Positions 55,414-64,000 of a stretch of 64,000 nucleotides of DNA are shown one piece after another. Source of the stretch: Ditylenchus dipsaci. Lineage: Eukaryota > Nematoda > Chromadorea > Rhabditida > Anguinidae. The stretch spans positions 27,646 through 91,645 of the forward strand of contig SADC01000365.1 in assembly GCA_004194705.1 (NCBI GenBank), written 5' to 3'. The position numbers and the translations under genes are program-made. The notes under the pieces are model-generated. The model saw only the letters and a program-made list of their open reading frames with translations. It was not told where the DNA came from and did no database searches. Each line of letters starts with the position of its first letter. Positions within the stretch are counted from its first letter, which is position 1.

Positions 55414-55942
55414 TATCTCCAAAGGTGCATAGGCGTTTAGCTACTTTTGTGATAAATGTCACTGAAATGGCCAAACGCACCAACACCTCTCCAAATCTCC
55501 AAAAATTTTAAAAGATGTTTTTTTTAATTTTGCAATAGAGTCTGTTACCTCAATTTTTCGGAATTTTTTCTCTCGATCCTAGATGGGTATGTCCAAGTAG
55601 CGTCAAATTCCCTTATTGACTTCTGCAAAATTACAAAAAACGTCTTTTAATTAGAAATTGAAGTGTTGTGTTAGTTAAATACGGGGAAATCTGTTTTTGT
55701 GTAAAATTTATGTAATACAAGCCACTAGCCTGAACTTGTCAAGAAACTTGGCAAAAGATTGGTTTCGGTATAGGATAGAATTCGGTTTACTAGCCCAGCT
55801 GAGAACCGAGATCTAACAAAGCGGTAAAACCAAACCCTAGATCATGCCTGTCCACCGGCTCCTGTTTTCTTCTGTTCATGGTCTAAAAACTTGTAAATCA
55901 TTTTCCTTACTTATTTTACTTTCTTTCCAGATTGCGACGAAA
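55414..55942. other. Intergenic sequence upstream of SUPT3H
   Basis: Contains an inverted pair near 55500-55560 and 55560-55650 (AAAAGATGTTTTTT / AAAAAACGTCTTTTAAT) and an ATG at 55844 that could begin a short upstream exon ending before the TTTCCAG at 55924-55930. No other gene seen. Confidence 0.4.
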
Positions 55943-58673
55943 ATGCACAAGAATTATCAGCCGGAAGATATCAGCAGCATAGAATCATGCAGTGGCCAAA
56001 CCGACTATTATAGCGAGCAGCCAGATTATCCAATTTCAGCAATAATCCGAAATAGTAAGCACTATGATATTACTGTCCACACCCAACTGTGTTTTATTTA
56101 GTGATGTTTCCTATGGTCATTATTTTGAAATTTGGACAGTGCCATGTGACTCCTATACAATCTTAGTATTTTTCAGGAGATTCTGACGAACCACTAGAAT
56201 GTTGCCGCAAATTTATGCTAGAACTGGTAAAATCTTTTTGCCTCTTAGTTTTTTCAGTCTCTTGACCTACCGTATTCTCTCTATTAGTTCCACATGTGGG
56301 ATTATTTTTCAATCGTCCGAAAATCGGAAAAATTAGGGGTCGATCTCGAGATTTTTGGTGAAATTCAAAATCTAAAGAGCCGAATCAGTAGACCTCGTGG
56401 GAGTAAAGAAAATGCAATAAACAGCTTTGTTAAATTTTTTTCTCTGAGCTGAGATACAGGTCTTCAAAGTTGAAGTGTGGGTTTAATAGAGAGTGTGGAA
56501 CTAATAGAGAGAATACGGTAGTACTTTCCAGGTCCATCAACAAATGAGAAAGCTTATTTTGAATGCTGAAGATGTCGCACGAGCCAGGAAGTGTATTGTA
56601 TTTTTAGTTGTTTGTTTGCTCACTCCTTATAGTTTTTAGTCAAAGCACCATTGGCTATGTGGAAATCTTGTTTGCTTTTAGACGTCATCCAGTATTCATC
56701 AAAAGGCTGATCCAGTACATGAGGGTATGCAGACTTTGTTCAAATATTTGTTTGAGCACTTTTTCGTTTGCAGTTGAATGACTCATTTTCCAGTTTGGCA
56801 TATTCTTTAAGTGATGCAGCACCTGAATGCAAGTTGGACGTTGGCTCAAATGCGTCGGATGAAAGGAATCAAAGGCGGGTTTATGGTTTCACTATTTAGC
56901 CTCGTGCAATCATTAGAAGCTCGAAATTTATGGTTGTAAAGTTCATTATTTCGAAAGTCAAGCTTTAGGACTACAGTCGACGCTCGATATAACCTTCCTC
57001 AAGGGACCGGCCAAAATGGGGCGTTATAACGAGCGGACCTTATATCGAGCGTCGTTTTATCGGGCACACACTGTAGTCTGGCTAAAATACGAATGTTTTC
57101 GGGACGTTACATCGAGCGTCGTAGGAACCGGGCACTTCTGTCCCGACAGATCTGTCCCGGACACTTCTGTCCCATTTCCAAATTTACTTTTAATTTGCAT
57201 ATTATCCGAAATTTAAGTTGGAAACCTGCGCAAAATCTGAGGAATAATTAACCGAGAATACCTATTGAAAAGCAGCCAGAGTGGGGCACATAGGGGAAAG
57301 CTGAGCAGGTGGTGTTACCCAGGATGAGGTATTTAGGTGGTGGCATCCAGGAGAGAGTACACAACAAGGGTTACCTAGGTGGTGGCGTCCAGGATGAGGT
57401 AACTACGTGGTGATTTTTAGGAAAGGGCTTCCAGTTGGGGGTACCCAGGGAAGAATATTCAGGAGGGGGTACTCAAGAGGTAGGTAATGAGGTGGTAGTA
57501 CGCAAGGAGTGGTCCTCATGACGTGGTACCCAGATGAGGTATACTCCGGAGAGGGTACCTAATTGTATATTATCCAGGTGGATGAGAACTAGAATGAGTA
57601 TTCGGGCGAGGGTACCCAGGTGATTGTACTCAGATAGTGGTACTTATGTAGTGATACCTAGATAGTGGTGGAAAGAAAAACTTTTATATTACCTTAAAGT
57701 CGGGATATAGTGTGTGAAGATGTCGCGGCTGGCGCTTTTCTAGTTTGTTATTGTAACGTTGTTGTACTCACAATAAAAAAATCTTCGGTTGATTATTCAT
57801 TAGATTTCGCGCAGCTTTCAAACCTTAATTTCGGACAATATGCAAATTATAAGTAAATTTGGAAATGGGACAGAAGTGTCGGCACAGAAGTGTTTGGGAC
57901 ATAACTGTCGGAACGGAAGTGTCGGGACAGAAATGTCCGAGACAGAACTGTCATGTACCCAGCGTCGTTATATCGAGCGTCCACTGTTGCACCATGAGCT
58001 TGTTTGATCTAATTTGGTGGTCAATCTCATTCTCTGGCTGATTTTTTAATGTCACCCCTTTCAAAAACATTTTTTAAGCTAGAAAACCTGCTTTTGTTAA
58101 GCCTTTCAAATCCCCTATTCTTCTTTGGTTATTAATTAACTGCCGTATTCAGGTCAAAGTCTCTCCTCGAAGCTCTGAAAGAAATGGACGTTGCCGATGA
58201 ACTCAATCAGATGCTTGAATCCACCTCACCTGATGAAACCAAGATCGAAAGAATACGGAGGATGACACTCAGAATACAGCACATGGACACGGTTGCCTAT
58301 GAAAAGTTTGCTATTGCTCGAACAACCTCATTCTGCAGTAGGAAGGGAAGAAGTTGGTTCTTGTAATTTGCTTTTTGCGAAGTTTACAACTAATTATTTT
58401 GCTTTCAGATCACAGACCTACTCAAAATACTTCCTGGAATGGCTGGGCTCACCGAACGTGGAAAATGGCATCGTCTACATCCTGAATTATTGTGCCATAG
58501 AAATTGTTGCTATTATCACGGACAGTGCACTCTTTTGCCGGGAGGAGGAAGCCAAGGGCATATTCGAAGACGAACATCCAACTCAATCATTGCAGATGAG
58601 GCATTACGAAGAAGCATTGCGAAGGAATAGGGGATATGCATTGAGAAAAGACATTTTATTTGGTCATTTCTGA
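55943..58673 (+). CDS. SUPT3H: Transcription initiation protein SPT3 homologue (SAGA subunit)
   Basis: A SAGA coactivator subunit with two histone folds in one chain; in yeast it helps place TBP. Exons: MHKNYQPEDISSIESCSGQ (55943); DEPLECCRKFMLELVHQQMR and KLILNAEDVARARK, first histone fold (to about 56600); FSQSTIGYVEILFAFRRHPV and FIKRLIQYMR (56640-56725); LNDSFSSLAYSLSDAAPECK; then after a 1.28-kb repeat-filled intron (56875-58152) SKSLLEALKEMDVADELNQM, KIERIRRMTLRIQHMDTVAY and FAIARTTSFCSR; and the second fold YSKYFLEWLG...AIEIVAIITDSALFC, ending ILFGHF, stop 58671-58673. Residue order and spacing match SPT3 (EVKQERMERAERQTRIMD region). The exact 5' start is uncertain (ATG at 55844 possible). 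Confidence 0.88.
56270..56518. mobile_element. MITE of CCGTATT type, TA duplication, in a SUPT3H intron
   Basis: Ends CCGTATTCTCTCTATTAG and inverse, TA at 56268-56269 and 56519-56520; 249 bp. The inner sequence parallels 17087-17336 (GAAAATCGGAAAAATT-like segment; AGATTTTTGGTG). Confidence 0.82.
56974..57988. mobile_element. MITE with CAGTCGACGCTCGATATAACC end, split by a second element
   Basis: It starts after TA at 56972-56973; units CGAGCGTCGTTTTATCG repeat. The sequence is cut at AGCGTCGT by the 57123-57960 element and resumes AGCGTCGTTATATCGAGCGT, ending CCACTG near 57986 with a degraded TA. Confidence 0.65.
57123..57960. mobile_element. TIR-array element with CACTTCTGTCCC units, TSD AGCGTCGT
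   Basis: Ends (A)GGAACCGGGCACTTCTGTCC and, inward from the right, GGGTACATGACAGTTCTGTC. TSD AGCGTCGT at 57115-57122 and 57961-57968. Arrays of GGACACTTCTGTCCC-type units (57132-57178; 57865-57955), then a longer inverted region (ATTTCCAAATTTACTTTTAA / complement). The interior has degenerate GGTGGT-ACCCAGG repeats (57290-57670). No coding sequence. Confidence 0.78.
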
Positions 58674-59690
58674 TTATTTTGCGAAGTAAAGCATCGTCTA
58701 CTGCTGCTACTGCTACTATTACCTTTTATTGAAAGACTTTCAGTTTTGAAACACGCAATTTTCTAGTCCTGTGTATGGTCTTCCATTGAACCGCCTTATT
58801 ATACCAAACACTTACTGCATAGTAGCCGGAGATATAGTATTTTTATAATCTGGCTTTCAACCCTTTCAAACCATGTCAGAAATATCGAGTGTAAAATCAA
58901 TTGTGTTGGCACCATTTCTTCGTGACATTTTTCCAAATTTAATTTTTTGTTCGATAAGCCGACCTTTACGCTTTTGCTAAGTTTTTGATGATATTGTTGT
59001 TGCATATAGTGGGACGAGGCTCGACTCGCGAAGGATTCAACTCGCGAAGGTCAACTCGCGAAGGATTCAGCTCGCGAAGGTCATCTCGCGAAGGTTTTTA
59101 AAATTACGCTTTTATAGGTATCTGAAACGTTAATTGAAGTAATTATTGTCATCATTTTTACCTCGCATTTTCGATCCCCGCTTTTTTTTTGAACCATTTG
59201 ATAACAAATGAGTTATTTCCAAATTCCGCTTCCAAATGAATTTTCTTCTTCTTCTTCATATTTCTAACCAAATTAGGAACAAAAAGATGGCACTCACGAC
59301 CTACCAAAAGAACATATCTAATTGCTACACTTGGTGGGTAGGTAAAGTAGAAGGGTACATTGGGTAGAGAGTAGCTAGAGAGGAGGGTAACTGGTACATA
59401 AGATAGGTGGATAGATAAGTTATGTGGATGGATAGGTACGGTAGGTGAATTGGTAGGTATGGTAGGTGAATGGGTGGGTAGAAGGGTAAAAGGATAGTAG
59501 GGTAGGTGGATAGATAAGAAGAGTAGGTATGCCATAAGAGTGAATGGGCATGCCAAGGAAGTAATTAGGCATGTCAGGAGTGTGGTTAGGTGAGCCGGAA
59601 GAATGGTAACGTACGCCAGAAGATCAAATGGCTATTTTAGGATAAAGGGTGAGTTTACCAGATGGCAGCCTTCAAGTTCTGTTACCCAAT
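58674..59690. other. Downstream of SUPT3H; two tandem repeats, no gene seen
   Basis: GACTCGCGAAGGATTCAA/CTCGCGAAGGTCAA units lie in tandem at about 59020-59095, again in the style of a TIR array but unpaired. A degenerate GTGGATGGATAGGTA minisatellite is at about 59325-59560. Confidence 0.45.
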
Positions 59691-60400
59691 TATTCTAGTG
59701 CGCATGTAGAAGTACTCACAAGTGTTGTTCTGGTCTGGCGACAATATTTATTCACACCAACACTAATCACACATACAACAAGATTAACTTTATCAACGAA
59801 AAGCCCCCTTTTTCTCTATCTTCCTCCTTTTATACTGAGCCAAGGGGGCTGGGCTGAGTCTTGGCTTGAGTAACTTGAGTCTGGATTTAGGAACAAGTAG
59901 GACACACTCCCTCTTCTAAAAGATGGAGACTTCAGCCTCCATCTCGGGCACACTCCTCTTCTAAGGATGAATCTCTGATCATGGAGGAATTGTCATTCAA
60001 GCGGTCCTGCACAAGAGAAGTGGAAGATGGTGGAATTCCAAGCTCTGCAGTTGGATAGGTGGAAGTCACAACACTGGCGAATGCGCTGGAGTTGGATTTC
60101 AGGCAGGGGAGGGTGTGTGTAAATGGGTGCAACAAAGGTGTTCCTGGTGATTTGGCATTGTGTGTGCAACTATACTACATTAGTCATGGTACATATGATA
60201 CGCAAAAATTTATGTTAGTTGGCTATGTGCCTTTTAACATGCCAGTTTTCTGTGTTATTGGAAATAAACTCTTTTGTTGGCTCATGATTTGGCTTTGACT
60301 GGCTCTTTTCAGTTTGAACAATTTTAATACAAGACAGCACTAGGCAAAATAAAATCTAAACTACAGAATATTAAATGATTCGTTCGTTCGTGAGGGCTAA
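59690..60400 (-). repeat. Probable 3' LTR region of the retroelement
   Basis: On the minus strand a TATAAAA box (59828-59834) is followed about 80 bp later by AATAAA (59747-59752), the spacing of an LTR promoter and poly(A) signal. Exact TG...CA borders could not be fixed without the other LTR. Confidence 0.5.
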
Positions 60401-60446
60401 AAGTATCAATTGGTAGAAGATGAAGTACAAAAACACTGCAAACTTA

Positions 60447-60809
60447 TTACAATACATATCTCAAATTACACTCACACTCAACTTGATTCTTAAATTTGTG
60501 ATGCCATTGTAGAGAACCTTCTAACAGGTCTTTCAGGTATTGATGGATATCAATTGGTGCTTTGATCTCTTCTGGGGCAGATGCACTCTGGGCTTTGGAA
60601 CTTTTCAGTTGGCAATTCTTTCTCCATTGGGACCATTTCGAAAGAGTCAGAACACCGAGAACACATCCAATGGCAATGCCAAGCAGAAGGATGGCAATCA
60701 CTTCTTCCACCATCTTCTGAGGCACAATGTAATGAGGTTGACCTCTAACTTCAGTGATGAGAGACAGTAAAGATAGGAAAGCAAATGTGCGGCCTAATCT
60801 TGATGACAT
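60447..60809 (-). CDS. Small membrane-protein ORF 3' of integrase (env-like position)
   Basis: 120 codons. The N-terminus is hydrophobic (AFLSLLSLITEV, signal-peptide-like), then a strong membrane segment (VIAILLLGIAIGCVLGVLTL) and a basic Trp/Cys-containing tail. It lies where errantivirus-type elements carry an envelope gene but is far too short for a full envelope protein. It may be a leftover C-terminus or a different accessory membrane protein. Confidence 0.5.
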   Translation of the reverse strand: MSSRLGRTFAFLSLLSLITEVRGQPHYIVPQKMVEEVIAILLLGIAIGCVLGVLTLSKWSQWRKNCQLKSSKAQSASAPEEIKAPIDIHQYLKDLLEGSLQWHHKFKNQVECECNLRYVL

Positions 60810-61341
60810 CCAGCCTCTAACTGGAGCGATTCGAATGGCATAGATTCCCCTCTTCTTTCTCTCTTCTGCTTGTTTTCCTCCTCTTCTTGTCGATTTTTTT
60901 CTAGAAATTTGTCGTATTTCTGTTTTGGAGGTGTCTTCTTGGTTCTTTGAGGACGGCTTTGAAATTGGTCTGATTTCCTTGATTCTTTAATGACTTTTGC
61001 AGATCGCTTTGCTTGTTCAATCACCATTGGATCATCTTCAATAACTACTCCTCTGTCAACTAGATCAAGTTCTTCAATCATATTATTTTCTGCATTCAGA
61101 ATCTGCAGTTCAAGGTCACGTTCATCCTCCTCTCTACTTCATCTCCTCTTCTTTGGGTCACGTTCGCAAAAGCATCTGCTGCAACATTTGGTAGTAGATG
61201 GTCCACTTCATTTTTGTTGGTGTTTTTCTCCATTGGCACATCCTCTGCTTCTAACAATGGCTCTTCCCAAGCCCACACTTCGTCTTGGCTTTCATCTTTG
61301 TCTTCTCCGCTGTGTTCATCTTCTTCTTGTTCCGCTTCCAC
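60794..61341 (-). CDS. Two short charged ORFs between integrase and the membrane ORF
   Basis: 61096-61341 is strongly acidic at its start (EAEQEEDEHSGEDKDESQDE). 60794-61081 is rich in Lys, Arg and Glu (ends ...RRGESMPFESLQLEAG). A frame change separates them; they may be one gene, possibly continuing from the integrase tail. No domain recognised. Confidence 0.4.
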
Positions 61342-62371
61342 TTGACTGGCACTCGTTGGTTCTTTTTCGTAGTACTTTTTGATCTGGTCCGCATGGACTT
61401 CCTTTCTCGAGCCCCTGACAACACTCTGTATGTTGTCTCACTTAGCTTATTGCTGATTTTGCCTTCCACCCATGGTGGTCCTTTACCATACTGCCTTACC
61501 CATACCTTTTCACCTTCCTCGAACACTCGGTGCTGGCAGTGCTGGTTCTTTTTGCTCAGGGTATTATTGAGTGGTGACTCATCTGTTGTTGTTGGCATAG
61601 TGGGTAGCATGACTTCTAGCATTGTGCGGATTCTTCGTCCATAAAATACTTCTGCTGGGCTTTGGTTTCCTAGTGCTGGATGAGGACTACTCCGATAGTT
61701 CACTAGAAACAGTCTTGTGGCTTCTTTGATGGCATGTCCATCTGCTAGCAACTTGGTGATTTTTGTCTTGAATTCCTTCACCATTGATTCGGCTTGCCCA
61801 TTCGATTGCTGATGGTATGGGGGGCTTGTTGTATGTTTTATACCTCGACTGGCGCAAAACTCTATCCATTCTTTAGACATGAATTGACTTCCCTCGTCCG
61901 TCACAAACTCTTGCACCAATCCATGGCGAGAGAATAGCAGTCTAAGCACTCCAATTTGGCTCGTGTTGTAGTTGTTCTCATTTGTGCAACCTCTAGCCAT
62001 TTGGAAAAGGAATCAATAACAATGAACCAGCTTGATCCGAAGATTGGTCCGGCAAAATCAAGGTGTACTCGCACCCAGCATCCAGCAGCTGATGGCCACG
62101 ATCGCATTTCTACCTTCTTTGCTGGTGTGAAGGATTGGCAAATCTGGCATTGTTTGGCCATTTGTTCTAATTCGACTCCCATATTTGGCCAATAAAACAT
62201 GCTTCGGGCCTTTATTTGCATTTTAGACACTCCTGAGTGAGCAGCGTGAAGAAGCTTGAGGACACTTGTTCGTAGTGAGACTGGAACAATCAACCTCTTT
62301 TGCCATTTTAAACATCCTTGAGCACTAGAGAGTTCACTTCTTTTCTTGATTAGTCTTTGGAACTCAGCCAC
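61251..62371 (-). pseudogene. Retroelement integrase, frameshifted
   Basis: Zinc-binding HHCC part (LLHAAHSGV...CQICQ, about 62160-62260), first catalytic Asp in VHLDFAGPIF (about 62065), then a frame change near 61900-61990. The second Asp is in FVTDEGSQF (about 61895) and the Glu in QQSNGQAESMVKEF (about 61790). The C-terminal part has a GEKVWVRQYGKGPPWVEGKI segment typical of gypsy integrase tails, then a basic extension. Confidence 0.8.
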
Positions 62372-62922
62372 TCCTTTTGTTTGCCTTGCACGAGCTCTTT
62401 AGCTAGCTCTTCTTCTTCGTTTCTTTCCCAGCTGCTTTCCGGCCATCCTTTTGCCATAGCCAACAAAATTCTCTTCAGAATCGGGTCTTTTCCTGTTTCT
62501 TCTGCAACTGTTTGAACAGAAATAGGGCTTTTGATCATCAAAACTACTGGCAACAGTTGCTCCTCTGCCGGAGGGTACCGCGATAGTGCATCAGCCAAAA
62601 AGTTTGATTTTCCACTGCGATGGCGTAGCTCGATGTAGTATTCTCCCAGTGCAAGTTGATATTTGGCCAGTCTCCCACTGAGATCCTTTCTTTTGAGAAG
62701 AGAAGCTGCAGCAACATTGTCAGTGTAGACTATTGAGGGGTAGGGGCAGGCAAACAGATATGGACGGTATTGTTGCATTGCGAAAACAATGGCCAGGCTT
62801 TCCATCTCGATACTGGCGTACTTTGATTCAGCCTTGTTGAGGAGCCGTGAGGAGTAAATTATAGGATGCAGTGCTTGGTCGTCATCTTTCTGTAGCAAAC
62901 AAGCGCTATTGCTTTTGCACAA
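62350..62922 (-). pseudogene. Retroelement RNase H domain
   Basis: Motifs YASIEMESLAIVFAMQQYRP with the catalytic Glu, and VYTDNVAAASLL with the Asp, followed by the LADALSRYPP connection typical of Ty3/gypsy. The first catalytic Asp is upstream, in the overlapping frame (VETDACAKA, about 62930). Confidence 0.8.
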
Positions 62923-63920
62923 GCATCAGTCTCTACTATAAAGCCTCTGTCATATTTAGGTGCCACTAACACTGGTGGAGTTGTCAGCCGTTGTAGGATT
63001 GTAGAGAATGCTTCGTCTTCTTGTCTCCCATTTAGTGATGCAGCGTCCTTCTTCAGCATTTGATACAAAGGTAAACAATCCTTGCAAAGTCCTTGATGAA
63101 TCGCTTGAAGTAGGAGACGCACCCAATAAATGATCTCAAATCGGCCTGAGTTTTGGTTTGGAAAATTCACAATTGCTGCCACATTTTTTGTCATCTATCT
63201 TGAGCCCCTCTTTGCTGATCTTCAATCCCAAGTAGCGCACTTCTTTTGGCCAAATGAGCTTGTCGGCTCGCACTTTGAGTCCCATTCGTATGAGCACTTC
63301 CAGCACTTGGCGAATTTTACTCAGAGATTTCTTCTTGAGCAAAAACCCAAAATCATCAATGTAAATGAGTAGCTCAAAAGGGTATGCTGACGTACTTCTT
63401 CCATAGCCTTCATCAGAGTTGCTGGTGCTCCACATAACCCTTGTGGTAGACGACGGTAGCGGTAGCAGCCTAAGTGAGAGACAAAAGCAGTGGCATTCTT
63501 GGATGCTTCGTTGTCACTCATCTGTATGTTGAAGAATGCATACTGCACACGTCAGAGAAGTGATGAATTCCTTGGATGCCAAAGCTTCTTGAATTTCATC
63601 CACTCTGGAATCAGGTCAGTCTTTCTGGTACACTTGTTTACGCGGCTCGGAAGTCAACAACAAACCGGTAGTCTTTCTTGTTGGCTTTTGGTCACAGCAA
63701 AATTTGGTGAACCCCACTCGCTGACTGCTGGCTCAATCACTTGCTGTTCGAGCTGTTCCTGGATGAAAGCTCCACTTGAACTTCATGTGTATTGGCACGC
63801 ATATGGGCGCTGCAACACAGGTTTGGCTTCTGCAGTAGATCAATTTGTATGTCTCGTCTGTCCTTGGAAACAGCCAATAACACCATCTTTTAGGACAAAA
63901 GCATCTTGCAGCTCGTGACC
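62859..63920 (-). pseudogene. Retroelement reverse transcriptase, multiply frameshifted
   Basis: From the right: EWGSPNF (about 63700), a region with NKCTRKTD, then FFNIQMSDNEASKNATAF, YRYRRLPQGLCGAPAT (about 63440), then in another frame YIDDFGFLLK (the YxDD catalytic box, about 63350), LGLKISKEG, and the thumb/connection to RNase H. At least three frame changes and several stops. Confidence 0.8.
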
Positions 63921-64000
63921 ATTTTTCTCAATCGCTCCTTGCCGTCGGGGTCAAATGCACAGTCCGTCAGGTCTAGCTCTTCTCCTAACTTCTGTGGTTC

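Larger units (their letters stand above)
59690..64000 (-). mobile_element. Decayed Ty3/gypsy-type retroelement, 3' part, runs off the window
   Basis: Minus-strand order from the right edge: reverse transcriptase, RNase H, integrase, two charged ORFs, a small membrane-protein ORF and a probable 3' LTR. RT-RH-INT order is that of Ty3/gypsy. Frames are broken at several places (near 62910, 63190, 63430 and 63600), so it is not intact. gag, protease, primer-binding site and the 5' LTR would lie beyond 64000. Confidence 0.85.

Noticed and set aside
59158..59556. 132-codon Pro/Ser/Thr-rich minus frame
   Set aside because: Falls in a degenerate GTGGATGGATAGGTA minisatellite; no splice or homology support.

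Overview
Eukaryotic (animal) genomic DNA, AT-rich, with split genes whose introns are mostly about 50 nt and end in TTTCAG/TTTTAG. Intron style, gene families and transposon content suggest an ecdysozoan, most likely a nematode. This is inference; no rRNA, mitochondrial or species-diagnostic sequence is present.

Host genes, left to right: a SLC39A8/14-type (ZIP) metal transporter (+, 7332-9210, 5' exons not seen); convergent with it, an Arg/Gln-rich UAP56-binding mRNA-export adaptor of UIF/ALY type (-, 9407-10991); signal peptidase complex subunit 2 (+, 12276-13448); 290 bp downstream, TFIID/SAGA subunit TAF6 (+, 13740-20188); transaldolase (-, 36060-43251); and SAGA subunit SPT3/SUPT3H (+, 55943-58673). 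A GC-richer single-exon 378-codon ORF of unknown nature lies at 54038-55174. The right edge (about 59690-64000) is a decayed Ty3/gypsy-type retroelement on the minus strand with RT, RNase H, integrase and a small membrane-protein ORF.

The rest is DNA transposons nested in one another and in introns. At least eight elements have terminal inverted repeats (TIRs) that are themselves arrays of 15-35 bp subunits, and exact or near-exact 8-9 bp target duplications (TSDs) can be read from the sequence: 2589-4190, 20591-26309, 20855-22989, 27700-28818, 30767-33826, 45395-48121, 49593-51886 and 57123-57960. Those that still code carry Mutator-like (MULE) transposases: one with an N-terminal FLYWCH-like finger, one with a SWIM finger, and one lineage that also carries a C48 (Ulp1/SENP) cysteine protease. 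Several families share a similar outer terminus (GGG..., then about GACA-TTC) although their subunit arrays differ completely, so the array appears to be a replaceable module. This is the best candidate for an undescribed system.

Other repeats: a 980-bp family with GACGCTACTGT termini and 8-bp TSDs (two full copies, one short relative, one relic); about nine 160-190 bp MITEs with TA TSDs and CAGTC-type termini; three elements starting CCGTATT with TA TSDs; two mariner-like MITEs starting CAGGGTGTC; hAT-type elements with 8-bp TSDs; and a scattered tRNA-like (B-box) SINE population. The insertion order can be read in places: the transaldolase intron at 36698-39849 is about 56 nt once a 3.1-kb TA-flanked insertion is removed, and a mariner fragment, two MULE coding regions and several MITEs are split by younger insertions.
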